64,000 bases of DNA from Bacteroidales bacterium. GTDB lineage: Bacteria > Bacteroidota > Bacteroidia > Bacteroidales > UBA932. The notes beneath the pieces are model-generated. The model searched no databases. It saw only the letters and a program-made list of their open reading frames with translations, and was not told where the DNA came from. Positions 41,701 to 50,374 of the stretch are shown piece after piece. Location: positions 23,636 through 87,635 of the forward strand of contig JAILQG010000053.1 in assembly GCA_024699055.1 (NCBI GenBank), in the 5' to 3' direction. Position 1 is the first letter of the stretch. Each line of letters starts with the position of its first letter. Position numbers and translations under genes: made by a program.

Positions 41701-43037
41701 GCAAGAAAGAAGAACTGAAAGCCAGGATCCTGGAACTCACCAGGGAATACTACCGCGAGGTGCACGCCCCGGAAAAGGATGTTTTCGTTCCCGGAAAGAC
41801 TAAGATCAACTACGGCGGCCGTTTCTTCGACGACAAAGAGATGGTGAACCTCGTGGACGCATCGCTTGACTTCTGGCTCACCGCCGGGCCATGGGCCGGC
41901 AAGTTCGAGCGCAACTTCGCCGAATGGCTGGGAGTGAAATACTGCGCCCTCTGCAACTCCGGTTCCTCTGCCAATCTGCTCGCCTTCCACGCCCTCACAT
42001 CCAAAGAGCTGGGAGACAAGAGGATACGCAGGGGCGACGAAGTAATAACGGTGGCCGGAGGCTTCCCCACCACCGTGTCTGCAATACTCCAGTTCGGAGC
42101 GGTGCCTGTGTTCGTGGACATGACCATCCCCGAGTACAACATAGACGTCACACGCCTCGAAGAGGCTCTCAGCCCCCGCACAAAGGCCGTCATGCTCGCC
42201 CACAGCCTCGGCAACCCCTTCAACCTGCAGGCGGTGACGGATTTCTGCCGCGCCCACGGGCTCTGGCTCATCGAAGACAACTGCGACGCCCTGGGTTCGG
42301 AATACAGGATAGACGGGGAATGGAAGAAGACGGGCACCATAGGCCACATCGGCACCAGCAGCTTTTATCCCCCGCATCACATGACCATGGGCGAGGGCGG
42401 AGCGGTCTACACCTCCGATCCCCTGCTGTACAAGATAGTCAGGTCGCTGCGCGACTGGGGCCGCGAATGCTGGTGCGTCGGCGGAGTGGACAACACCTGT
42501 GGCCGGAGGTTCACCGGCCAGTTCGGGGATCTTCCCCAGGGCTACGACCACAAATATGTCTACAGCCACATGGGCTTCAACCTGAAGGCTACCGACCTGC
42601 AGGCCGCCATCGGCTGCGCGCAGCTGGATAAGCTCGATGCCATAGTGGCGCGGAGGCGGGCCAACTTCGAATTCCTCCGGAGCAGGCTGGACGGCGCCCG
42701 CGGCCTCATCCTCCCCGTGCCCGAAAAAGACTCGGTCCCGAGCTGGTTCGGCTTCCTCATCACAGTGGAAAAGGATGCCGGATTCACCCGCACCGAACTC
42801 ACGGAATTCCTCGAAAACAACAAGATACAGACCCGCAACCTGTTTGCGGGCAACCTCGTCAGGCATCCCGCGTTCGAGGAGTACAGGGAAGGCGTGGATT
42901 ACCGCGTGGTCGGAAAACTCAGCGTCACCGACCGCATCATGAACGACACGTTCTGGATAGGGCTTTACCCCGGCATGACCGAAGAAAAGCTCTGCTATAT
43001 GGCAGACAAGATTATAGAATTCACAAACTCACGATAA
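41697..43037 (+). CDS. rfbH: CDP-4-dehydro-6-deoxyglucose 3-dehydratase (E1/RfbH)
   Basis: A 446-residue PMP-dependent iron-sulfur dehydratase that removes the C3 hydroxyl of CDP-4-keto-6-deoxyglucose. It shows the E1 hallmark of His replacing the PLP lysine (FYPPHHMTMGEGGAV) and the [2Fe-2S] cysteine pattern C-W-C-x7-C (RECWCVGGVDNTC), plus an upstream cysteine in EDNCDALG about 61 residues earlier. The ATG at 41697 overlaps rfbG by 4 nt; an earlier in-frame start at 41658 is inside rfbG and unlikely. The reductase partner E3 is not in the cluster. Confidence 0.94.
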   Translation: MSKKEELKARILELTREYYREVHAPEKDVFVPGKTKINYGGRFFDDKEMVNLVDASLDFWLTAGPWAGKFERNFAEWLGVKYCALCNSGSSANLLAFHALTSKELGDKRIRRGDEVITVAGGFPTTVSAILQFGAVPVFVDMTIPEYNIDVTRLEEALSPRTKAVMLAHSLGNPFNLQAVTDFCRAHGLWLIEDNCDALGSEYRIDGEWKKTGTIGHIGTSSFYPPHHMTMGEGGAVYTSDPLLYKIVRSLRDWGRECWCVGGVDNTCGRRFTGQFGDLPQGYDHKYVYSHMGFNLKATDLQAAIGCAQLDKLDAIVARRRANFEFLRSRLDGARGLILPVPEKDSVPSWFGFLITVEKDAGFTRTELTEFLENNKIQTRNLFAGNLVRHPAFEEYREGVDYRVVGKLSVTDRIMNDTFWIGLYPGMTEEKLCYMADKIIEFTNSR

Positions 43038-43038
43038 T

Positions 43039-43836
43039 ATGAAAGTCGTCCTTCTTGCAGGCGGTTTCGGCACCCGCATCAGCGAAGAAAGCCAGTTCAA
43101 GCCCAAGCCGATGATAGAAATCGGCGGGAAGCCGATCCTGTGGCACATCATGAAAGAGTATGCCGCTTACGGCCATACCGAATTCATCATCTGCGCCGGA
43201 TACAGGCAGGAATACATCAAGGAATGGTTCGCCAACTACTTCCTCCACAACAGTGACGTAAGCTTCGACTTCCGCGACGGAAAGAATGAGATGACCGTCC
43301 ATTCGAGCCGTTGCGAGCCATGGAAGGTCACTGTGGTCGACACGGGCTACAACACCATGACCGGAGGCCGCATCGCCCGCATCCGGGATTATGTGGGAAA
43401 CGAGCCCTTCTTCATGACCTATGGCGACGGGGTATGCGACGTCGATATCGACAAGTTGCTGGCTTTCCACAGGAAGCACGGCAAAATCGCCACTCTCACG
43501 GCAGTTAAGCTGGCCCAGGAGAAAGGCGTCCTCAACATAGGCGGAGATTTCGCCGTCACTTCGTTCCGCGAAAAGAGCATTGGCGACCGCGCCCCCATCA
43601 ATGCAGGCTACATGGTCTTCCAGCCCGAAATCTTCGATTATCTGGGCGGGGACGACTGCGTGCTGGAGCGCGAGCCCCTCGAAAGGCTCGCCGCCGAAGG
43701 GCAGCTGATGTCCTATGTCCACGAAGGCTTCTGGCAGTGCATGGACAACCTCCGCGAAAAGCAGAAGCTGGAATCCCTCCTCAAGGCAGGAATGGCCCCG
43801 TGGAAAAAGTGGGAACAGGAAGTTCCGAACATCTGA
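43039..43836 (+). CDS. rfbF: Glucose-1-phosphate cytidylyltransferase
   Basis: A 265-residue nucleotidyltransferase making CDP-glucose from CTP and glucose-1-phosphate. The signature is LAGGFGTRISEES followed by KPKPMIEIGGKPI, with YGDGVCDVD at the metal site. It starts one base after the rfbH stop and ends in a one-base TGATG overlap with the next gene. It supplies the CDP-glucose used by rfbG. Confidence 0.96.
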   Translation: MKVVLLAGGFGTRISEESQFKPKPMIEIGGKPILWHIMKEYAAYGHTEFIICAGYRQEYIKEWFANYFLHNSDVSFDFRDGKNEMTVHSSRCEPWKVTVVDTGYNTMTGGRIARIRDYVGNEPFFMTYGDGVCDVDIDKLLAFHRKHGKIATLTAVKLAQEKGVLNIGGDFAVTSFREKSIGDRAPINAGYMVFQPEIFDYLGGDDCVLEREPLERLAAEGQLMSYVHEGFWQCMDNLREKQKLESLLKAGMAPWKKWEQEVPNI

Positions 43837-44753
43837 TGCAGAACGTAATCATAAGCGGCGCCGACGGTTTTGTCGGCAGTTATACGGTACAGGAGTTCCT
43901 GGACAGGGGGAAGCGCGTGCTTGCCCTGGACATGGCTCCCTCGCCGTCAAGGCTCAAGGCCCACCCCAACCTGCAGTACGTGCAGTGCGACATAGCCGAC
44001 ACCGTGGCCCTGCTTGCCCTGGCGGAGCACGGCCCCTTCGACACCTTCGTCCATTTCGCATGGGCGGGTTCCGCAGGACCGGCAAGGGCCGATTACGACT
44101 TGCAGATGCAGAACGTCAGGAACACCGTGGAGTGCCTTAAGGCCTCGAAGGAACTGGGTTGCACCAGATTCGTAGGCGCCGGCAGCATAATGGAATACGA
44201 GGTGGAGGGTTCCGTACACGGACAGGGCGCCACGCCCTCCCCGGCAAACATCTACAGCCTCGCCAAATTCCTTGCCCACGGCATGTGCAAAGTGGCGGCG
44301 GCGGAAACCGGCATCGAGCTCGTCTGGCCGATAATCACCAACGCATACGGCGTCGGGGAGCTGTCCCCGAGGTTCGTGAACACCACGCTCAGGAAAGTCA
44401 TCGCGGGCGAGCCGCTCGAATTCACGTCGGGCACGCAGAACTACGACTTCGTGTATGTCAGCGACGTAGCCAGGGCGTTCTTCCTGGCCGCAGAAAAGGG
44501 CCGTCCCTTCTGCGAATACGTAATAGGCAGCGGCAGCGCCCGCCCGCTCAAGGAGTTCATCATGGAGATGCTGTCTTCCTGCGCCCCCGAAGCCACGCCT
44601 CACTTCGGAGACGTGCCTTTCACGGGCACTGACCTCCCGCTGTCGGCATACGACGCCTCTCCCTTGCTTCACGACTGCGGCTTCAAGGTTGGCATCGGCT
44701 TTGCCGAAGGCACGAAAAAAACAATGGACTGGCTTAAAACCATAGAAAAATGA
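43836..44753 (+). CDS. NAD(P)-dependent epimerase/reductase (SDR), candidate CDP-dideoxyhexulose 4-reductase
   Basis: A 305-residue extended SDR with cofactor motif ISGADGFVGSY and catalytic Tyr-x3-Lys in NIYSLAKFL. Placed between rfbF and an RmlC-like epimerase, it is best read as the 4-keto reductase that finishes a CDP-3,6-dideoxyhexose, equivalent to AscF (ascarylose) or RfbJ (abequose). Exact stereochemistry cannot be read from sequence. It starts in TGATG with rfbF and ends in ATGA with the epimerase gene. Confidence 0.75.
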   Translation: MQNVIISGADGFVGSYTVQEFLDRGKRVLALDMAPSPSRLKAHPNLQYVQCDIADTVALLALAEHGPFDTFVHFAWAGSAGPARADYDLQMQNVRNTVECLKASKELGCTRFVGAGSIMEYEVEGSVHGQGATPSPANIYSLAKFLAHGMCKVAAAETGIELVWPIITNAYGVGELSPRFVNTTLRKVIAGEPLEFTSGTQNYDFVYVSDVARAFFLAAEKGRPFCEYVIGSGSARPLKEFIMEMLSSCAPEATPHFGDVPFTGTDLPLSAYDASPLLHDCGFKVGIGFAEGTKKTMDWLKTIEK

Positions 44754-45286
44754 CCGTCAGGGAAACACCATTCGAAGGGCTGTACATTCTTGAGAACAAC
44801 GTTTTCAGGGATGCACGCGGATGCTTCGTGAAGCCCTTCACAAAAGATTTGTTCCTGGAAAACGGGCTGGAGACCGGTTTCTGCGAATTCTACTATTCCG
44901 TGAACCGGAAAAACGTCCTCAGGGGCATGCATTTCCAGATTCCCCCGTCCGACCACACCAAACTGGTGTATGTCAGCAGAGGCTGTGTCCTCGACGTCGT
45001 CATGGACCTGCGGAAGGCCTCCGGAACGTATGGCAGGTTCTTTTCCATGGAACTCGACGCAAAGGGCGGCAACTGCCTCTACATTCCCAAAGGCTTCGCA
45101 CACGGCTTCCTCTCGCTCAAAGACGGCAGTATCTGCAACTACGCCCAGACTTCCGTTTATGACAGGGAGCGCGACTCGGGCATAGACGCCTTCTCGTTCG
45201 GATTCGACTGGGGCATAAGCTCTCCTGTCCGCTCCGGACGCGACCTCACCTTCCCCAAACTGAAAGATTTCGTATCCCCATTCTGA
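44750..45286 (+). CDS. RmlC-like cupin epimerase, candidate CDP-3,6-dideoxyhexulose 5-epimerase
   Basis: A 178-residue cupin resembling dTDP-4-dehydrorhamnose 3,5-epimerase: the catalytic His lies in LRGMHFQIPP, and the distal motif is YIPKGFAHGFLSL. No rmlA, B or D is nearby, while rfbF, G and H are, so the likely substrate is CDP-linked and its role that of AscE, the C5 epimerase of the ascarylose pathway. The start overlaps the reductase gene by 4 nt. Confidence 0.8.
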   Translation: MTVRETPFEGLYILENNVFRDARGCFVKPFTKDLFLENGLETGFCEFYYSVNRKNVLRGMHFQIPPSDHTKLVYVSRGCVLDVVMDLRKASGTYGRFFSMELDAKGGNCLYIPKGFAHGFLSLKDGSICNYAQTSVYDRERDSGIDAFSFGFDWGISSPVRSGRDLTFPKLKDFVSPF

Positions 45287-46701
45287 TGCCCCGGACGAAC
45301 ATAGACATATCCAGGAAAGACATTGCATGGAGCTACACGGCCAAGTTCTTCTCTCTGGCCACGAGCCTCATCATAATGCCCTTCGTCCTGCATATGCTGT
45401 CGCCGGAAGAGGTGGGCATGAACTACCTCATGGCCACCGTGAGCAGCATCGTGATGCTCATTGACTTCGGTTTCGGGCCCCAGTTCGGACGCAATTTCTC
45501 GTACGTGAGCAGCGGCGCCCAGACTCTTTTGAAGGAGGGAGTGGAGCACAATGAAAGCGGCGAGGTGAATTATCGCCTGCTGGCGGTGCTGCTGAAAACT
45601 GCCAGGAAGGTGTACAGCCGACTGTCCCTGGCCGCCCTGGCCATCATGCTCACGGCCGGAACCGCGTATATTTATTTCGTCACCGACGGCTTCGTGACCG
45701 TGTCCGGCTCGCTGTGGATATGGCTCATCTACTCGGTTTCGGTCTTCTTCAACTTCTACTATTCCTACTACACCACCCTGCTCACCGGAAGCGGCATGAT
45801 AGCGGAATCCAGCAAGGCCACCATACTTACGAGAGTGGTGCAGATCGTGCTCAACGTCACCATGCTCTACATGGGCATGGGCCTGTTCTCGGTGGTTATC
45901 GCGAACCTGCTCGCCCCGTTCGTGCAGCGTTTCTACTGCTACAAGGTGTACTTCACTCCGGAGCTGAAGGCCAAAACCGCCTTTGAAATCACAAAGGAAG
46001 AGATTTCCGAAACCTTCCGCACCATCTGGTACAACGCCCGCAGGATGGGCATCAACCTGGTCGGTTCTTATGCCATAAACAAGCTCGGACTCTTCCTGGT
46101 CGGGCTGTTCCTTCCCCTGGCGGTATCGGGCAGCTTCGGCCTGCTCATACAGCTGTCCACCATCATTTCGGGAGTCGCGGTCATACTGGCGAATTCCTAT
46201 ATGCCCGTATTCTCCAATTACCGGGTGACCGGGCAGACCGAAGAGCTGAAAGGGCTGTTCTCGTTCTCCATGCTCGTCTACTGGGTGATAGTCATCGCAG
46301 GCACCCTTGCGGTGGTATTCCTCGGAGAGCCGGCGCTCTCGCTCATCCATTCCAAGACTCACCTGCCGGCCGCATCGCTCTGCGCCGTCTATCTGATAAT
46401 AGTCGCCCTGGAAGGCAACCACGGGCTCTTCGCAACCCTGATCACCACCAAGAACCAGGTGCCTTTCGTGGAGGCGGGGCTCATCAGCGGCGGGGTCATC
46501 GCCCTGCTCACCTTCCTCTCGCTCAAGTTCACGTCGCTGGGGCTGTGGGGAGTCGTGCTCGTCCAGGGCATAGTGCAGCTCTGCTACAACAACTGGTACT
46601 GGCCGCGCTGGGTGCTGAAAGACCTGGACGTAAGCCTTCCGCGCTTCGTCCAGTACGGATTCAACCATCTTAAAACACTGAAGAATGGAAAAGGTCATTA
46701 A
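45286..46701 (+). CDS. wzx: Oligosaccharide flippase (Wzx-like)
   Basis: A 471-residue inner-membrane protein with about 12-14 hydrophobic segments, matching polysaccharide-transport flippases of the MOP superfamily that move lipid-linked glycan units across the inner membrane. Hydrophobic runs such as FLVGLFLPLAVSGSFGLLIQ and the N-terminal SYTAKFFSLATSLIIMPF are typical. It starts in TGATG with the cupin gene and overlaps the following glycosyltransferase by 17 nt. No Wzy polymerase is recognisable nearby. Confidence 0.88.
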   Translation: MPRTNIDISRKDIAWSYTAKFFSLATSLIIMPFVLHMLSPEEVGMNYLMATVSSIVMLIDFGFGPQFGRNFSYVSSGAQTLLKEGVEHNESGEVNYRLLAVLLKTARKVYSRLSLAALAIMLTAGTAYIYFVTDGFVTVSGSLWIWLIYSVSVFFNFYYSYYTTLLTGSGMIAESSKATILTRVVQIVLNVTMLYMGMGLFSVVIANLLAPFVQRFYCYKVYFTPELKAKTAFEITKEEISETFRTIWYNARRMGINLVGSYAINKLGLFLVGLFLPLAVSGSFGLLIQLSTIISGVAVILANSYMPVFSNYRVTGQTEELKGLFSFSMLVYWVIVIAGTLAVVFLGEPALSLIHSKTHLPAASLCAVYLIIVALEGNHGLFATLITTKNQVPFVEAGLISGGVIALLTFLSLKFTSLGLWGVVLVQGIVQLCYNNWYWPRWVLKDLDVSLPRFVQYGFNHLKTLKNGKGH

Positions 46702-47707
46702 GTGGCTCATGACCCCGCACGACAACTTCGCGCGTTACTCCGGGACCCCTTCCATTCCAGTGTGCGGCACTCCCGTGCCCCATAAGGTAACTATAGCCAT
46801 TCCAACATACAAACGCACCGTCACCCTCAGGGCAACAGTGGAAAGCGCCCTGGCCCAGAAGGGTTTCGACGATTACGACATACTCATCTGCGACAACAAC
46901 CCCGAGCGCGGCGATGAGACGGAGGCCTACGTGAGCTCCCTCAGCTCCGACAGGATAGTCTATTACAAACACTCCGAAAATCTTGGGATGACCGGCAACT
47001 GGAACCGCATCGTCGAGCTCTGCAAGAGCGAATACCTCGCGATGGTGCACGACGACGACCTGCTTCATCCCGAATTCCTTTCCAGATGCATGCGCATATT
47101 GTCGGACAAGCCAGATATCGACTGTCTTTACCCGAAAAAGCTGCGTTTTTCGGAGGACGTCCCCGAATATCCAACGCTGAAGGCGGAGCCCGTCTTCAGG
47201 CTTCGCATGCGCGATTATCTCCCGGGCAATCCCGATGCCCCGACAGGCGTGCTGTTCCGCAGGGACGCAATCCTCAGCCTCGGCGGATGGAAGGAGGAGG
47301 CCTATCCTTCGGCTGACTACTATTTCAACGTGCTCGCCGCGCAGAAGTTGCGGGTGTACCGTTACGAAGCGCCGCTTTGTATGTACCGCTGGAGTGTCAA
47401 CGAATCGCAAAGATTGGAGACCCTCCTGGCCTTCATGCGGTCCTGCCAGCCGCTGAAAGAATGGATCGGGACGCGGATGCATCTGCCTGGCTGCTGGAAA
47501 AAGGCATTCGTAAGGCAGTTCAACGCTTTCATCAGGGACAAGATAAAAGAAAACTACGGCGCCGAGTTTCCCAGCGTGGATTTCAGCGGTCTGGAACTTC
47601 CCCGCGACGGGCGCGAAGCCGCCGCAGACAGCCGCATCACACATACACTCGGACGCCTCATAAGCGCCACACATTTTTTTGACAGAAGATTATGCAGACG
47701 ATACTGA
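46685..47707 (+). CDS. Family 2-like glycosyltransferase
   Basis: A 340-residue GT-A glycosyltransferase. N-terminal nucleotide-binding strand KVTIAIPTYKRTVTLRATVE, central DNNPERGDE, and the metal-binding triad in MVHDDDLLHPEF are all present. It adds a sugar to the growing lipid-linked repeat; donor unknown. It overlaps the flippase gene by 17 nt and the next gene by 16 nt. Confidence 0.85.
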   Translation: MEKVIKWLMTPHDNFARYSGTPSIPVCGTPVPHKVTIAIPTYKRTVTLRATVESALAQKGFDDYDILICDNNPERGDETEAYVSSLSSDRIVYYKHSENLGMTGNWNRIVELCKSEYLAMVHDDDLLHPEFLSRCMRILSDKPDIDCLYPKKLRFSEDVPEYPTLKAEPVFRLRMRDYLPGNPDAPTGVLFRRDAILSLGGWKEEAYPSADYYFNVLAAQKLRVYRYEAPLCMYRWSVNESQRLETLLAFMRSCQPLKEWIGTRMHLPGCWKKAFVRQFNAFIRDKIKENYGAEFPSVDFSGLELPRDGREAAADSRITHTLGRLISATHFFDRRLCRRY

Positions 47708-48621
47708 TATTAGGCGGAGCCGGATTCATCGGAGCCTCACTGGTAAAGAGATTCCTCGGCGACAACGGCTGGAGGGTAGTGATACTCGAACCCGAAACGG
47801 CCGACCTCTCGAGACTGGAGCCGTTCACCGGCAGGTTCGAGCTTGTCCGCGGCACGCTCTACGACACCGCCCTGATCGCGGACGTCATCGACCGCTACGG
47901 AGTCGACGTCGCCGTGCATCTGGTTTCCACCCTGATTCCCGGCAGCTCCCTCGAGCATTTCCTGAAAGAGACCGAACGCATCATCAATCCCTCCGCAAGC
48001 CTGTTCAGGCTTTGCGCCGAAAAGAAGGTGAAACTCGTCTTCTTCTCTACCGGCGGAGCGGTATACGGAAACAGCGGAGGCCGTCCCCACCGCGAGGAGG
48101 ACAGGCGCGAACCCGTATCCTATTACGGCCTATCCAAGAGCATCATGGAAGACCTGATAGGTTTCGAGCACCGCCGTTCCGGGCTGGACTACCTTATCCT
48201 GCGGCCGTCCAACGCCTACGGCCCGGGGCAGAGTCCCGACGGAAAGCAGGGGCTCATCGCAGTCGCCGCCGGCAAGGCCCTCCGGGGAGAGGTGCTGCAG
48301 ATATGGGGCGACGGCAAGGCCGTGAGGGACTACATCTATGTGGAAGACCTCGCGGATGCGGTGTTCCGGCTCATAGGTAGCGGCCTCTCCTGCGAGACGG
48401 TGAACGTCGGCAGCGGAAAGGGCTACCAGGTGAACGAGGTCCTCTCCATCCTGGGCTCGCATCTTGACAGCCCTCTCAAGGTGGAATATGTCGGGAAACG
48501 GAACGTCGACGTGGATTCGATCGTGCTCGACTGCACCAAGATCGGCACCCTCATCGATTTCCATCCCATCGGGCTCGAAGAGGGCATAAAGAGATTCGCA
48601 GATTCAATCAAAAAGAAATGA
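47692..48621 (+). CDS. NAD-dependent nucleotide-sugar epimerase (GalE-like)
   Basis: A 309-residue extended SDR with cofactor motif ILGGAGFIGASL, a serine/threonine in FFSTGGAVYG and catalytic YYGLSKS. The segment VRDYIYVEDLADAV is typical of UDP-sugar 4-epimerases. It would make a galacto-configured or related donor for the glycan. The substrate is not assignable. Confidence 0.82.
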   Translation: MQTILILGGAGFIGASLVKRFLGDNGWRVVILEPETADLSRLEPFTGRFELVRGTLYDTALIADVIDRYGVDVAVHLVSTLIPGSSLEHFLKETERIINPSASLFRLCAEKKVKLVFFSTGGAVYGNSGGRPHREEDRREPVSYYGLSKSIMEDLIGFEHRRSGLDYLILRPSNAYGPGQSPDGKQGLIAVAAGKALRGEVLQIWGDGKAVRDYIYVEDLADAVFRLIGSGLSCETVNVGSGKGYQVNEVLSILGSHLDSPLKVEYVGKRNVDVDSIVLDCTKIGTLIDFHPIGLEEGIKRFADSIKKK

Positions 48622-49547
48622 AGGAAGGTCTGAAACTGTCCATATGCATACCCTCCAACGGCACGGTCAGGTGGGCCCTGTCAGCGCTGGAAGGCATTTA
48701 TTCCCAGGATTGCGATCCCGACTGCTTCGAGGTGGTCATGACCGACAACGGTCCTTCGGACGAGCTGGAGAAAGCCGTCGCGGGGCTTGATTACCCAAAC
48801 TTCACCTACCGCCGCACTACTTCTCAGGGATTCCTCAACATCATAGATTCCGTAAAACTCGGCCGCGGACAGCTGTGCAAGGTGCTGAATCACCGCGAGG
48901 TGCTTCTGCCGGGAGCCATTCAGCACTGGCTCGACCTGGCGGAGAAGTACAAGGACGAAAAGCCCATTATCTATTGTTGCGCCGGCCTGTTGAAAGGCGG
49001 TCCGCTGATCGAGTGCGAGAACTTCGACAGCTTCGTGGCCAGCATGTCGTACTGGTCCAGCTGGATGGCAGGCATATGCGTATGGGACATCGACAAGCCC
49101 GCGCTGGAATCGATACAGTACGACAAGATGTTCCCCAACACTTCCCTGCTCTTCGAGATGAGGCAGGAATCCCGCTATGTAATCGACAACGTCCCGTTCG
49201 CCACACGGCCGGACGACAGGGGGAAGGGTGGATACAATATCTTCCGCACCTTCGCCATCGACTATCTCGACATTCTCAACGCCCTCAGGAAGAAGGGCAG
49301 GATTAGTCTGGACACATTCATTAAGGTCAAAGGCGAGCTGTACGGCTGGCTCACAGACCTCTACTACAAGGAAGTGTTCACCAAATCGGTCCACACCTAC
49401 GATCTCACCGATATCGACCGCTCCATGGAGGTGTATTTCACCAGGGCCGAGTACCGCAAAATGAAGCTCATGGCCCCGTGGCTGTACGTTAGGAGACGCT
49501 GGATAAAGTACACGGGAATGCTCAGCAAACTGTTCAGGAAAAAGTGA
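48618..49547 (+). CDS. Glycosyltransferase-like protein lacking a DxD motif
   Basis: A 309-residue protein with a GT-A N-terminus (LKLSICIPSNGTVRWALS; MTDNGPSDELE). Where GT2 enzymes carry DxD, it reads KVLNHREVLLPGA, so metal binding would differ from standard GT2. The distribution of helices after residue 120 and basic C-terminus (RRRWIKY...LFRKK) suggests membrane association. By context it could transfer the 3,6-dideoxyhexose (compare abequosyltransferases), but that is inference. It overlaps the neighbours by 4 nt on both sides. Confidence 0.65.
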   Translation: MKEGLKLSICIPSNGTVRWALSALEGIYSQDCDPDCFEVVMTDNGPSDELEKAVAGLDYPNFTYRRTTSQGFLNIIDSVKLGRGQLCKVLNHREVLLPGAIQHWLDLAEKYKDEKPIIYCCAGLLKGGPLIECENFDSFVASMSYWSSWMAGICVWDIDKPALESIQYDKMFPNTSLLFEMRQESRYVIDNVPFATRPDDRGKGGYNIFRTFAIDYLDILNALRKKGRISLDTFIKVKGELYGWLTDLYYKEVFTKSVHTYDLTDIDRSMEVYFTRAEYRKMKLMAPWLYVRRRWIKYTGMLSKLFRKK

Positions 49548-50374
49548 TAGCGGCAATAGTCATAAACTACAAGAGCGAGGAGAAGACCATCGCTTTCGTG
49601 AGGGAGGAGCTGAGCAAGATCTCCGCCCCGCACGAGGTCGTGGTGGTGGACAACGGCTCCACGGCAGAGAGCGCCGCAGCCCTGCGCAAGGGCCTCCCGG
49701 AAGGCTGCAAAGTGCTGGAAATGAAAGGGAACGCCGGCTTCGCGAGAGGCAACAACGCCGGGGCCGCCCTTTTCCCCGAGGCGGATTTCTATCTCTTTGC
49801 GAACAACGACATAGTGTTTACCAGCTCCTCCGTGGTCGACGACATGGCCGCCAGGCTTTCCGGGCTTCCGGATTTCGGCGTGATAGGTCCGCGCGTGACC
49901 GGTACGGACGGCAAGCAGCAGAGCCCGCATCCCTACAGGACTTTCTGGCACAGACACGTGGCAATCTACTGGAGCAACCTGTTCATGTCGAAGGCAAAGC
50001 ACAAGGCCAGGTTCGAAACGGTTCCGGACAGCCCGGAGGGCCCCTGCTACCTGGTGTCGGGCTGTTTCTTCATGGCAAGGGGCGAAGACTTCCGCGCCTG
50101 CGGCGGCATGGACCCCGCAACTTTCCTCTATGCCGAGGAAGCGATACTCGCCGAGCGCATGAAAAGCATAGGCCGGGGTGAGTGGTATCTCCCCTCGGTG
50201 AGCGTGCTCCACGAGCATGAGGCGACCACCGCCAGGTACTTCGACGCCCTGAAGCGGAGGCAGATGGCCTTCGAGAGCGACTGCTACTACTATCGCCACT
50301 ACATGGGCACTCCCGCATGGCAGATAGCATTTGCGAAGTTCACCTATTTCCTGAAAAAACTCTTCCGCAGATGA
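49544..50374 (+). CDS. Family 2 glycosyltransferase (rhamnosyltransferase-like)
   Basis: A 276-residue GT2 protein with GTG start at 49544 overlapping the previous stop (GTGA). It has the strand AAIVINYKSEEKT, the nucleotide motif VVVDNGSTAE, NAGFARGNNAG, the metal site ANNDIVF, and MDPATFLYAEEAILAERM, the pattern of dTDP-rhamnosyltransferase-like GT2 enzymes. The C-terminus is a hydrophobic/basic tail (FTYFLKKLFRR). Donor and acceptor are unknown. Confidence 0.85.
   Translation: MIAAIVINYKSEEKTIAFVREELSKISAPHEVVVVDNGSTAESAAALRKGLPEGCKVLEMKGNAGFARGNNAGAALFPEADFYLFANNDIVFTSSSVVDDMAARLSGLPDFGVIGPRVTGTDGKQQSPHPYRTFWHRHVAIYWSNLFMSKAKHKARFETVPDSPEGPCYLVSGCFFMARGEDFRACGGMDPATFLYAEEAILAERMKSIGRGEWYLPSVSVLHEHEATTARYFDALKRRQMAFESDCYYYRHYMGTPAWQIAFAKFTYFLKKLFRR

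Noticed and set aside
44750-45286. dTDP-rhamnose pathway (RmlC)
   Set aside because: No rmlA, rmlB or rmlD in the operon, whereas CDP-specific rfbF/G/H are adjacent.
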